In this document: one piece after another, positions 11,523 through 24,255 of the stretch
Numbering within the stretch: position 1 is the stretch's first letter
Layout: every line of letters begins with the position of its first letter
Made by a program: the position numbers and the translations under genes
Notes under the pieces: generated by a model
Seen by the model: only the letters and a program-made list of their open reading frames with translations
Told to the model about the DNA's origin: nothing
Databases searched by the model: none
NCBI GenBank assembly: GCA_031841125.1
Contig: CM063110.1
Span: 379,134-443,133 of the forward strand
Direction of reading: 5' to 3'
DNA length: 64,000 nt
Origin: Acanthococcus lagerstroemiae
Lineage: Eukaryota; Arthropoda; Insecta; Hemiptera; Eriococcidae

Positions 11523-12459
11523 TATCTCGGAATCCAATCTGAATTTGGGAATTATAACGATGTTATTCACATCGTCGGTAGAGACTTTTAGAATTAGGAA
11601 AAAATTAAATTAATTAACTAACGGCAATTCTTATTTTCGCTGATCGCCATTGAACGAATTTATTTCATACTTTTCTTTGACGCATGCTATTAGCAGCCCG
11701 TGCTAATACATATATTGCCAGCATGCGCATTATTATTTATTTATTAATTAGGTTAAGTTTTGCCATCATCATGACACGTGAACGTAACAAATAAATGAGC
11801 CGCATAACAGTATACAACACCTTCGGACTTTTTCTAATCAGGGAAAAACTAAGCTTGTCAGCGTTTATCCTCACATAGAGCAATAACTTCAACTTCGGTA
11901 CTCCGATTGCCGATTATTCGCATTCCCAACTCCGTAACGATTAGCTTACTAAATGTTTTTTGGAACATTCTCCGTATTTTTTTAACCCATTGCGACAGGA
12001 ACTATCACCGTTACTTAATTCGCTAAAATTAGAGCCTTCGCGCTAACGCCGCCATATTTTGTCTAGATGAAGCCGATTTGTATTTGCGAAGCAACATGGG
12101 GAAGGATTGGTGAAATAACCGAATATAGAAACGACGAGAACCTTGAACCACACATCATGGGTGCCACCGAATCCGGCGAATCATCCTAAATTCTGTACAC
12201 TTTAGGAAGTAACCCAGCTTCCAACAAGCCATCGTAAAAATCAGAAACTGCTACTGCAATTTACTGCTTAATTTAGGGTACTCCATTTTCATCAGCAATT
12301 ACGACCTTAGGTCTAACCACCGCATCCCATGTGTGCTTTTAAACAAAAAATTTTTAAAGAAAGAACCCGTATTAGACACATTTTTCGACAAGAACGAATT
12401 AAACAAAAAAAAAGAAATCACTGATATCTTTGCGTTCAGTAAATTAAAATAAACATTAG

Positions 12460-12491
12460 TTTTTTTTCTCTTTTCTTTTCCCTTTCGCAGG
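12460..12491 (+). promoter_or_regulatory. Candidate 3' splice site for a subgenomic envelope-like mRNA
   Basis: A strong pyrimidine tract (TTTTTTTCTCTTTTCTTTTC and onward) ends in CGCAG directly before the first ATG codons of the envelope-like reading frame (12518-12521). Insect errantiviruses express their third gene from a spliced message, so a strong acceptor here fits. The donor was not identified; it could lie in the missing 5' region. Confidence 0.55.
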
Positions 12492-12517
12492 GCACCAGCT
12501 TCAGACTACAATTCCGA

Positions 12518-13918
12518 ATGATGAATCGCAATCGCAGCTATACCGCACTAATCACGTTATTTGTGGTGACGATAGCATCTCTTAAAATTCGAGCTTATGA
12601 AATAGAAACCCGTGTAATATCGGGTGTGTTCTTTACTCCTCTAAAACATATAGCGGTCTACAACTTTTGCCTCCAATTTAAACGAAAACATTGCACACTT
12701 CCTAAATCTCGACGAGGAATCAGCCCAAGACTACGAAGTAAAATCACTCTCTCTCCTCCAAATGCTCGCAGTCACCAAAAAATATCCGAAATAGCATCCC
12801 ACTGCAGAAATCACCTAATCCCAGCAAATCTCCTACCAATGGCAGAACTTAAAAGGATCTAATAAACTTAGTCCAGACTATCAAACCTCTCAATTTATCT
12901 CTCGTCATTCCAGTTGCACGAATACCATACTACTACTCTATAAAAATTGCTTCTTGCGAAATAAATCAAGGCGAATTACAGATGGAAATCAAGATACCAC
13001 TCAAATCAGCACAAGCCTCGTACCTTCTATCACGAATCACACCGATATTTTTCCGCCACCAGCAACAAATATGCACAATTCATACACGATCATCATTTGT
13101 AGTCTCCGACTCGTATAACTCCTTCTTCAAGGTAATCCACCCTACATCTCAACCAGCATGCAATGGAATTGACAACCTATGCTACCTCCAATCAGTAGCT
13201 GATGAAACTGATATTTCCCCACTCTGCCTCAAAAATATTTTTTCTCAAAGCAAATATGGAACTACTAAACGAAGTCTGCTCTTTCGAATGCCAACCTACT
13301 CCCCGTCATACCATAGTGAGACAACTTGGAACAAATCACTACATCCTATCGAATTTACAAGAAGTCTTATTTCTAAAATACCCTAATAACTCAATGGAAC
13401 GACTAAACCTCGACTACTCCGCACCTGGAGCCACTGAGATCTTTCTAAATTGCGATCATGCTTTGATCCAAGAAACTAATGGTACTTCTGAAACCATTAT
13501 ACCAAAGACAGTCCCGTGCTATTTGTCTGCAACTAGACGTCCTTTATTAACCCGCATCATACCTCTTCAATGGTCCCAACTTAAATCCTCCAGAATTTTA
13601 GACGAATTTAACTCGACCCAACTATTCAGGAATCTTTCGGCACTTCTTAACCATAACTGGCGGGACTCCACCCCACACTTCAAACTGTACAAAACCACCG
13701 ACGACCTAAAAGCTGAACTAAACGATGTTGTCCTAAAAGGAATCCCGAAATCCCTTTGGGGCTCTTGGTACTATCTATCTGACATTGCGGACCTTATCAT
13801 TCATGCGATCTTGGCGATAGGAGTAAACTACTCCGTATATACGGCCTACCGCCTACGTCAGGACGTCAATTGCCTTAATGCCAAAATAGAAGTATTGGTA
13901 ATGAGGGGTAACAATTAA
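12518..13918 (+). pseudogene. Envelope-like third gene of an insect endogenous retrovirus, broken by frameshifts
   Basis: This region occupies the position of env, after pol and before the terminal repeat. The first piece (12518-12862) opens with a short polar segment and then a hydrophobic stretch (LITLFVVTIASL), consistent with a signal peptide. The second and third pieces (12982-13386 and 13202-13918) lie in different frames and overlap. The last piece has a hydrophobic segment near its end (about 13790-13850), followed by a short charged tail, as expected for a membrane anchor. Frameshifts and stops between pieces mean no complete product can be made. The assignment rests on position and topology; no specific envelope family was recognised. 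The breaks are reported only; no joined product is given. Confidence 0.6.
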
Positions 13919-15388
13919 CTCATCTTCTGTACACTTTCTCTATTTTCCACCGTTTTACAATTTCAATAGATGAATAAATTAATCTGTTAGTTATTTTCCA
14001 AGCTCGGTCTTGTAAAACCTTTTTTCCGTTATTATTTTATTTCGTTTCACGATGTACCGATATAATAATTTAACTTGTATATATTTTAAGTACAGGGTCA
14101 GAGTTCACCTAGTTATTTAATATCCTCTATTGCCAATGCATAATTGCGAGTATATTAATATAAGTTCGTTCAGAGTACTTAGTATGTAATTTTAAAATTG
14201 TTGAGTGAGTTGGTATTTCACACTCATGCACTACCATAATAAGATGTATTAGCTATTAATTTAGTTATTACCTATTTTTCCCATTTTAAAATCCGGATAA
14301 ATTTATACCTTCCTTTTATCATCTTTTTCATTTTATTGTAATGTATTTTGTACCTTTCACAAAATTTCAAGGAAAAGACTGAGAACTAAAATTAAGATTA
14401 TTTAGACTGTTTTTTCGAATCTTGTTAATTTTGTTATCGACCTTTACGAATTTGAATTGTTTCTGTTTTTGTTCTATTTTTTTTTTACCAAAGTTTGATT
14501 TCAATTCGAAAAATGTAAAACGTCGTCTTAGGATTCCTATTCAAACTAAACCCGTTTCGCGAGGCCGCTCAAAATTTGGAGGGGGTACATTGTAACACCG
14601 AAATCGGTATATTTCAATATACCAACCATTGTGACCTATTAAAATAAAAACCTCATGCATTCAGGAACTCTAAATTATAACGAGTCAGCGAAATCGGCCT
14701 ACGACGACGTTAACGATGAAACCACCGCGACGCGGTGTGGTGGTCGACTTCCACCTGTCGCACCGATCGCACCGATTAACGAATGTTACAAGTAGATCAA
14801 CAAATTAAAATATTTTGATTGATGTTTTAGAAAAAGTAAAGTGGTTTTTTTATCTTTCGAGTTTGTTTTCTTTTTAAGTATCGTGCCGTCTTTTCCGCGC
14901 GATACACCTACCACACACACTTGTACGTACTTGAGGATAAGGCATTTCCTCCTTTCAGCTACGCGAAGTATTGTTTACATTTTTAGACAGGAATCCTCAT
15001 AAATGCCTATGAGCGAAATTTATTTTACGTCACATGTACTTTCCAGAGGTGATTATGAATTGATTATACTCTGTGTTCACTCCCATTAATTTTATGCGAC
15101 GAAGATTTCCGATAGATTTTCGTTCATTTACCTGTCTCACTTATTATTTTCATTTGAAACGTAGTTTCAAAGAAAAAAAAGGGGAGAATGTTGGCAAACA
15201 TGCAACGAAATAGATAAATGTTGGCAAACATGCAACGAAATAGATAACAAAAAAGGTTGCTCGTCCGTTGGCCCCACCGCGTTCAGTTTGTAACGTGCTC
15301 GAGCAAGCTGGTCAGTACTTTGTGCCTTCGTAGAAGGAGTTTAGTGGGTTAAAAAGAAGAAAAAGAAAGAAATACGCTTTAGTCGTAT
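13919..15388 (+). mobile_element. 3' terminal region (LTR-like) of the degraded Ty3 element
   Basis: Two polypurine-tract-like sequences precede TG dinucleotides. One is GGAGGGGGTACAT before TGTAACACC near 14593; the other is AAAAAAAAGGGGAGAA before TGTTGGCAAAC at 15189. Either could mark the start of the 3' LTR. The element ends near 15388, where satellite cassette sequence (GCAGGGCTCTTTTGTACTG) begins. Without the 5' LTR, lost in the gap, the boundary cannot be fixed. No gene is seen in 13919-14580. Confidence 0.5.
15188..15247. repeat. Perfect 30-bp tandem duplication
   Basis: A 30-base unit beginning ATGTTGGCAAACATGCAACG is present twice in direct tandem with no differences. It lies directly after a polypurine-like run at the edge of the LTR-like region. 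Confidence 0.9.
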
Positions 15389-15432
15389 TTAGCAGGGCTC
15401 TTTTGTACTGTATGTCTTCCTTTCTTTCTTAC
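15389..15432 (-). repeat. Fragment of the satellite cassette (edge of a disrupted copy)
   Basis: This stretch, with GCAGGGCTCTTTTGTACTG and a CTTCCTTTCTTTCTTAC run, matches the terminal part of the cassettes at 24200-24250 and 30020-30065. The retroelement to its left therefore ends within a cassette copy. Confidence 0.75.
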
Positions 15433-18400
15433 AAAATATGATTGGATCCTAGTGTTCTCTCACTGGTCAATTGCTCAGTAGATTAGTCTACATGAGTACT
15501 ATATTTGAATAACAAATTAGAATTGCTGATACCAACTTTGTACAACAGTTTTGGAATTACACTGGAATTTCCGTAAACCTATGGTAAGGGGTCTGCTATG
15601 GGGGAAGTGAGGATTTTTGCACTGTACCTCGCCCACGGGGTAGGGACATGACATATTTCCAAAAACTCAGATGAGGAATACAAGTATGGGCCGGATCGAT
15701 ATTACATTTTATTTTAAAATATTTCCCTACAAGAAATACATGTACATTGATTTTCAAGAGTTCCCTCATGGCGCTCGGACGCATATGGTTGCAATTTAGT
15801 GTTCTCCTGTTCTCCAAATGTTATAGGGCTCAGTAGATTAGTCTATGTGTGTACTACATTTAAAATATGAAATTGAAATCCAGATGTTGATTTTTCCCTG
15901 CCCAAATGGGACATGGACTGGATATATTATAGTCCCAGTGTTAGAGGTTTTGCTGTGAGGTTGGTGGGGAATTTTGGACTGTGCCTCTCTCAAGGGGCAC
16001 GATCATGACGTATATCCAGATTGTGGACGAGAAATGGAAGTCTGGCCCTGGTTCAAATTACATTAAATGTTTTTTCAATTTTTACTCAATAAGAAATACA
16101 AGTACATTGATTGTCACTAGTTTCCTCATGACGCTTGGACACATATGATTGGATCCTAGTGTTCTCTCGCTGGTCAATGGCTCAGTAGATTAGTCTACAT
16201 GAGTACTGTATTTGAATAACAAATGAGAATTGTTGATAGCTACTTTGCACTACAGTGTGGGAATTAGACTGGAATTTCTGTAGAACCATGGTAAGGGGTC
16301 TGCTATGGGGAAAGTGAGGATTTTGGCACTGTGCCTCGCTCAAGGGGTAGGGACATGACATGTATCCAAAATTTAGATGAGGAATACAAGTATGGGCCGG
16401 ATCGATATTACATTATATTTTAAAATATTTCCCTACAAGAAATACATGTACCTTCATTGATTTTCAAGGGTTCCCTCATGGCGCTCGGATGTATATGGTT
16501 GCAATTTAGTGTTCTCCTGTTTTCCGAATGTTAAAGGACTCAGAAGATGAGTCTATGTGTGTACTACATTTAAAATATGAAATTGAAAATCAGATGTTGA
16601 ATTTCCCCAAACCAAATGGGACACGGACTGGAATTATTATAGTCCCAGTGTTGGAGGTTTTGCTGTCAGGGTGGTGGGGAGTTTTGGACTGTGCCTCTCT
16701 CGAGAGGTACGATCATAACGTATATCCAGAAGGTGGGCGAGAAATGCAAGTCCGGGCCTGGTTCAAATTACAGTAAGTGTTTTTTCAATTTTTACTCAAT
16801 AAGAAATACAAGTACATTGATTTTCACTAGTTTCCTCATGACACTTGGACACATATGATTGGATCTTAGTGTTCTTTCACTGGTCAGTGGCTCATTCAAT
16901 TAGTCTACATGAGTACTATATTTGAATAACAAATTAGAATTATTGATACCTACTTTGCACAACTGTTTGGGAATTAGACTGGAATTTCCGTAAACCTATG
17001 GTAAGGGGTCTGCGATGGGGGAAGTGAGGATTTTTGCACTGTCCCTCGCTCAAGGGGTAGGGACATGACATATATCCAAAATTAAAGATGAGGAATACAA
17101 GTATGGGCCGGATCGATATTATATTATATGTTAAACATTTCCCTACAAGAAATACATGTACATTGATTTTCAAGGGTTACCTCATGGCGCTCGGACGCAT
17201 ATGGTTGCAATTTAGTGTTCTCCTGTTCTCCGAATGTTAAAGGGCTCAGTAGATTAGTCTATGTGTGTAATTTGAATAACAAATGAGAATTGTTGATAGC
17301 AACTTTGCACAACAGTGTGGGAATTGACTGGAACCTCTGTAGAACCATGGTAAGGGGTCTGCAATGGGGGAAGTGAGGATTTTTTCACTGTGCGTCGCTC
17401 AAGTGGGAGGGACATGACATGTATCCAAAATTTAGATGAGGAATACAAGTATGGGCCGGATCGATATTACATTAGGTATATTTTATAATATTTCCGTACA
17501 AGAAAAACATGTATATTGATTTTCAAGGGTTCCCACATGGCGCTCGGATGTATATGGTTGCAATTTAGTGTTCTCCTGTTTTCCGAATGTTAAAGGGCTC
17601 TGTAGATTAGTCTATGTGTGTACTACATTTAAAATATGAAATTGAAAGCCAGATGTTGAATTTCCCCGAAGCAAATGGGACATGGACTGGAATTATTATA
17701 GTCCCAGTGTTGGAGGTTTTGCTGTGAGGGTGGTGGGGAATTTTGGACTGTGCCTCTTTCAAACGGTGTGATCATAACATATATCCAGAATGTGGACGAG
17801 AAATGCAAGTCTGGGCGTGGTTCAAATTACATTATTCGTTTTTTCAATTTTTACTCAATAAGAAATACAAGTACATTGATTTTCACTAGTTTCCTCATGA
17901 CGCTTGGACACGTATGATTGGATCCTAGTGTTCTCTCACTGGTCAGTGGCTCAGTAGATTAGTCTACATGAGTACTATATTTGAATAACAAATTAGAATT
18001 GCTGAAACCAACTTTGCACAACAGTGTGGGAATTAGACTGGAATATCTGTAGAACCATGGTAAGGGGTCTGCTATAGGGGAAGTGAGGATTTTTTCACTG
18101 TGCCTCGCTCAAGGGTAGGGACATGACATGTATCCAAAATTTAGATGAGGAATACAAGTATGGGCCGGATCGATATTACATTTTATTTTAAAATATTTCC
18201 CTACAAGAAATATATGTACATTGATTTTCAAGAGTTCTCTCATGGCGCTCGGACGCAAATGGTTGCAATTTAGTGTTCTCCTGTTTTCCGAATGTTAAAG
18301 GGCTCTGTAGATTAGTCTATGTGTGTACTATAGGGGAAGTGAGGATTTTTTCACTGTGCCTCGCTCAAGGGGTAGGGACATGACATGTATCCAAAATTTA

Positions 18401-18471
18401 GATGAGGAATACAAGTATGGGCCGGATCGATATTACATTTTATTTTAAAATATTTCCCTACAAGAAATATA
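15433..18471 (-). repeat. Dimeric satellite, minus-orientation block
   Basis: The same ~354-bp A and B half-units as at 1125-6368 continue here in reverse complement, recognisable by CAGTAGATTAGTCTACATGAG and CAGTAGATTAGTCTATGTGTG. Near 17260-17300 one unit is shortened and joins an A-type half directly to a B-type half; near 18300-18330 part of a unit is deleted or duplicated. No genes. Confidence 0.9.
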
Positions 18472-21400
18472 CAGGGTGATGACCGAGAAGTCGCACCATA
18501 GGGAACACGTTTAGTACGCGCAACGTGTACAATGCAAGCGGAAAACGTTTTTTGTATGGGCGCGGCGTAGTAACGCGCCTGCGTGTAGCGGAGAATGTGT
18601 TTTCGTGTTGGTGCGTGTAATGTGGGAACACGATGCACCGAACGCAATGATGAACTAATACTTTTTTTTACATTTTTCCAAGTTTGGCAGGAGCATTTTC
18701 AGTTTTAATTTTGTTGTTGTAATTTCAGTTTTTATTTTATTGTTGTAATTTCTTTTTCTCAGTTGTACAGCAAAAATTGGAAAAAATGTAATACTTCTCA
18801 GAGAAATGTCAAGAGTAATGTTATTTACTCTTCTCTGAGAATAATTACATTTTTTTCCAATATTTGCCGCTCCATCTATCAGCTCATTGCCATAAAAAAG
18901 ATGGATGGTCGATAACTTTTGTGAGGAAAAAAAAAAATAAAAAATAATAATAATAATAATAATAAAAATGTTCCGAAGAAATTTGGAAAAATTTGACAAC
19001 AGTCCGTAACAGTTTTTTCTTGGAGGGGGGGGGGGGGAATTCGTGGTAGCTAATTTTTGTAACAGGCGGAGACTTTTCTTAAATTTTTCCAAGTTTACTC
19101 GGAACATTTTCAGTTTTTTTTCCGTTGCTGTAATTTCTTCTTCCAAGTTATACGGCCAAAACTGAAAAAAAAAAAAGAAGTAAAATTCTCAGAGAAATGT
19201 CAAGAGTGATGTTACTTACTCTTCTCTGAGAATAATCACATTTTTTCTACATTTCTGTCAACTCATTAGCAAGTTACCACAAAAAAGATGGATGGGTGAT
19301 GATTTTTATGAGACAATGTAATTATTATAAAAATTACAGCTACAAAACAAAAACTGAAAATGCTCCAAACAAACCTGGAAAAATTCTACAAAAATCGGTA
19401 ATCAGTTTTTTCAGATTTTGTGGTAACCGATCTTTATAGTCGGTGGATACTTTTTTAAATTTTCTAAAGTTTGCTCGGAGCATGTTCAGTTTTTTTGTTT
19501 TTTTTTTTAATAGCTGTAATCTCTTCTTCTAAGTTGCACGGCAAAAATTGGGGAGAGGAAACATAAAATTCTCATAAAAATGGCAAGAGTAATGTTACTT
19601 ATTCTTAATTACAAAAATTACAACTACAAAACCAAACCCGAAAAAGCTTGGAGCAAGAAATGTAAGAAAAAATAATATCACAAAAGTCTCCGTCTACTAG
19701 AATCGGTAAAAAAAAATCATTCGATTGCGGGTAATTAGCTTTTTCGTAGACTGTAAATTGACGTCGATATGAAGTCGATTTTGGGTAAATGCCGTTGAAA
19801 TTGGCCCCTTCTTGGTAAAATCATGTCGCAGACGAATCTGCAACCACGGGACATGTTATGTCTCGATTTAGATATCCACTTAATGCGCGAACCACACAAA
19901 AAAAGGAATTGCGAATAATTCGCCGAAAAAATGATGAATCGCGAATCAGTCAATTACACTATTCGTAGTTCGTCCTAATTTCGTATTTCACGTGATTTGC
20001 GAATCAGACGAAGAATAATGGGCGAAATAGGCGAAAACACGATAGCTTTGGTTTGAAACCCGAGAATAAAATTGCATTTTGTAAAAACTCCGATGGTCTT
20101 TGAAGAATTTTATCGAAAATCTTCAGGAAAAATCTCCGATAATTTCCAAAAAATAATTTCATTGGAAATCTTCGAGAAGAATCTCCGATGATTTCTAAGG
20201 AATAATTTCCGAATAACTGAGACTAATTTTCCAGGCATGCAATGGGATCGGAGATTTTTCTTAAGAATATTCGATGAGATCCTCCAAAAACCATCGGAAT
20301 TTTTCCACAAATACAATAATTTCCGATGAAATTCTTCAAAAATTATGTGAAAACATTGGAAATCTTTTCCTGAAGATTTCCGATGATATTCTCTGGAAAT
20401 CATCTCACATTGTTCTCAGAGATTATCTGATAAAATAACTATCGGAGATTTTCCTCGAACGTTTCTGATGAAATTCTTCGAAAATCATCGGTAATTTATC
20501 CCAAAAATTTCCGATGAAAATCTCTGGAAATCAACGAAACTTTTTCCTGAATCCTTCAAATCTCTAAGGGCGATTCACCAATTTTTTCCCGAATCTACTA
20601 GCCTGAAAAATAATTTTCCTCGCGTCAAAACCGAGAAATGTCACGAGGCAAAGAAGAAATAAAAATTTCTATGGAAATAATGGACCACTGAACTGAATTG
20701 TGAACTGATCTGTGACCAAAATTCGACCTGATCCTACGCCAATTAAAAAAAAAATTTCCATGGAAATTCCTAGATGGCTGGAAAAAGGAAATTTGAATCA
20801 CTAATAAGCTGAATTGTGACCATGAAGAGCTCAATAGTCTGCAGCCTGTTAGTAAATTTCCATGGAAATTTTATTTATTTTTATTAGGGTATGATTAGGA
20901 GAAGTAACGCTCAGAAAGTAACACTTCTTTCGTTAATGTGCTAAAGCTCTCGATCAGTAGTTTTTTTGCGTGGTGCTCCAAAGTAACGCTCAAAAAGTAA
21001 CGTTTTTTAAACAAAACATCTTCTACTACAAAGTTTAATAAATTTTGTACGGTATTTGTGTTAGTCCAACATTGGAAATGATTTTTTTAAATAATCCCCT
21101 GAAGTTTGGGACCGCATTCTTCTTTTTATTTGATCTTTCAGTAATTCATCAATTCTCTAACGTACATTTTTGGGGCACTGCGCGGGCCGTTTTAACTTTA
21201 TTAATTACGGATTTGTGCTCAAGATCACTGCCGTAGTAACACTTAAAGGAATTTTTAAATGCTCAATTTTTCAGCACTCTTCTTCAAATGTTCACGTAAT
21301 TACGATACAGTGTCGCACTCCTCGGGTTTTTCAATAAAACTAATTATTCACCCACCCCCGCAGCCGAAATGCAACCGCCTCAATGTTTAATCGCCTCCCT

Positions 21401-21565
21401 GTTTATCGACGTATTCTCAACATTAAGTTCTTTCTACCGCTCCGTGATAACGCACACGCGCCTACATGAAAACACGTTCTTCGCTATTCAACGCCTACAC
21501 GTTGCGCGGTTGCGCGTTACTGTAATTCTATTCCCCTAGGGTGCGACTTCTCGTTCATCACCCGG
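18472..21565. mobile_element. 3.1-kb TA-flanked DNA element (Tc1/mariner-like ends, no intact transposase)
   Basis: The ends are imperfect inverted repeats of about 35 bases, beginning CAGGGTGATGACCGAGAAG on the left and, on the opposite strand at the right, CCGGGTGATGAACGAGAAG. Both sides carry TA. Removing the element and one TA leaves the satellite sequence found in uninterrupted copies (AAGAAATATATGTACATTG), so the boundaries are firm. Inside, roughly 400-bp repeats with GGAGCATTTTCAGTTTT start near 18660, 19075 and 19450, and 20090-20560 is full of TTTCCGATGA motifs in both orientations. Frames of 63-163 codons are present but show no transposase motif. It is probably a non-autonomous derivative. 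Confidence 0.8.
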
Positions 21566-23604
21566 TATGTACATTGATTTTCAAGAGTTCCCTCATGGCG
21601 CTCGGACGCAAATGGTTGCAATTTAGTGTTCTCCTGTTTTCCGAATGTTAAAGGGCTCTGTAGATTAGTCTATGTGTGTACTACATTTAAAATATGAAAT
21701 TGAAAGCCAGATGTTGAATTTCCCCGAAGCAAATGGGACATGGACTGGAATTATTATAGTCCCAGTGTTGGAGGTTTTGCTGTGAGGGTGGTGGGGAATT
21801 TTGGACTGTGCCTCTTTCAAACGGTGTGATCATAACATATATCCAGAATGTGGACGAGAAATGCAAGTCTGGGCGTGGTTCAAATTACATTATTCGTTTT
21901 TTCAATTTTTACTCAATAAGAAATACAAGTACATTGATTTTCACTAGTTTCCTCATGACGCTTGGACACGTATGATTGGATCCTAGTGTTCTCTCACTGG
22001 TCAGTGGCTCAGTAGATTAGTCTATATGAGTACTATATTTGAATAACAAATTAGAATTGCTGAAACCAACTTTGCACAACAGTGTGGGAATTAGACTGGA
22101 ATATCTGTAGAACCATGGTAAGGGGTCTGCTATAGGGGAAGTGAGGATTTTTTCACTGTGCCTCGCTCAAGGGGTAGGGACATGACATGTATCCAAAATT
22201 TAGATGAGGAATACAAGTATGGGCCGGATCGATATTACATTTTATTTTAAAATATTTCCCTACAAGAAATATATGTACATTGATTTTCAAGAGTTCTCTC
22301 ATGGCGCTCGGACGCAAATGGTTGCAATTTAGTGTTCTCCTGTTTTCCGAATGTTAAAGGGCTCTGTAGATTAGTCTATGTGTGTACTACATTTAAAATA
22401 TTAAATTGAAAGCCAGATGTTGAATTTCCCCGAAGCAAATGGGACATGGACTGGAATTATTATAGTCCCAGTGTTGGAGGTTTTGCTGTGAGGGTGGTGG
22501 GGAATTTTGGACTGTGCCTCTTTCGAACGGTGTGATCATAACATATATCCAGAATGTGGACGAGAAATGCAAGTCTGGGCGTGGTTCAAATTACATTTTT
22601 CGTTTTTTCAATTTTTACTCAATAAGAAATACAAGTACAGTGATTTTCACTAGTTTCCTCATGACGCTTGGACACGTATGATTGGATTCTAGTGTTCTCT
22701 CACTGATCAGTGGCTCAGTAGATTAGTCTAGATGTGTACTATATTTGAATGACAAATTAGAATTGTTGATACCAACTTTGCAAAGCAGTGTGGGAATTAG
22801 ACTGGAATTTCTGTAGACCCATGGGAAGGGGTATGCTACAGGGGAAGTGAGGATTTTTGCACTGTGCCTCGCTCAAGGGGAAGGAACACGACAGTTATCC
22901 AAAATTTAGATGAGAAATACAAGTATGAACCGGATCGATATTACATTATATTTTAATATATTTCCGGACAAGAAAAACATGTATATTGATTTTCAAGGGT
23001 TCCCACATGGCGCTCGGATGTATATGGTTGCAATTTAGTGTTCTCCTGTTCTCCGATTGTTAAGGGGCTCAGTAGATTAGTCTATGTGTGTACTACATTT
23101 AATAAATGAAATTGAAATCCAGATGTTGATTTTTCCCGAACCAAATGGGACATGGACTAGAATTATTATAGTCCCAATGTCGGAGGTGTTGCTACGAGGT
23201 TGGTGGGGAATCTTGGACTGTGCCTCTCTCGTGGGGTACGATCCTAACGTATTTCCACAATGTGGACGAGAAGTGCTGTCTGGGCCTGGTTCAAATTACA
23301 TTAAATGTTTTTTCAATTTTTACTCATTAAGAAATACAAGTACATTGATTTGCACTAGTTTCTCCATGACGCTTGGACTCATATGATTGGACCTTAGTGT
23401 TCCCTTGCTGGTCAATGGCTCAGCAGATTAGTCTACATGAGTACTATATTTGAATAACAAATTAGAATTGCTGATACGAACTTTGCACAACAGTGTGGGA
23501 ATAGGACTGGAATCTTCGTAGACCTATGGTAAGGGGTCTGCTAAGGAGGAAGTGAGGATTTTTGCACTGTACCTCGCTCAAGGGGTAGGGTCTCAACATA
23601 TATC

Positions 23605-24255
23605 CAAAATGACCCATGGTTTGGGGTCTGCTATGGGGGAGGTAAGAATTCTTGTACTATGCATCCCTCAAGGGACGTTAATTCAGAGCCTGCATAATAG
23701 GTACCTGAGTTTGCCAATACTGTCAGGCCGCAGAAATTGAAAAATAAGAGAACACCTGCAAAAGACAGACGCGCGGAGGTATGAGAAAAACAATCACTGG
23801 TTATTTGTCTGTAGGTCTGCAATCTAAGTATCTGTATATGCTTGTTGCTTGATGGGCAAACTGGAAACATTTAGGTCCTCACTTTGATTGGAGGATTCTA
23901 TATACCAAGATGACTATTACCTTAATATCAAACTGGGTATGGTTGACGGATGGGGTTAATAAAAATCTTGTCCCTTGTAAAAAAAAAAAAAAGACCATGT
24001 TACAAGAACGAGAAATATCAAACAAAACTGTCCCGCCAAAAAGGACCTCTTTGCTATTTGTCTACTTCATTTGTAGTTTTTATTTTTTTTTTATTTTTTT
24101 ACCCCTTGCAAAAATGGTCTCTGTAGTTGGGGCTGCTTTGTACTTTATATCTTACCAAATGGTCCTTGTAGGAGGGACTGTTTTGTATGAAGAGGTCCTT
24201 GTTGGCAGGGTTCTTTTGTACTGTCTGTCTTCCTTTCATTCTTACAAAATATGAT
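23605..24255 (-). repeat. Satellite cassette, copy 2
   Basis: Reverse-complement copy of the block at 1992-2645, with the same boundaries against the satellite. The 79-codon frame (23631-23870) has the same predicted translation as the copy at 2383-2622. The internal poly-A/T tract differs in length. Confidence 0.8.

Noticed and set aside
18655..19146. 163-codon minus-strand frame as a transposase for the TA-flanked element
   Set aside because: It contains long runs of Ile and Phe from simple repeats, no DDE-type motif and no DNA-binding domain.
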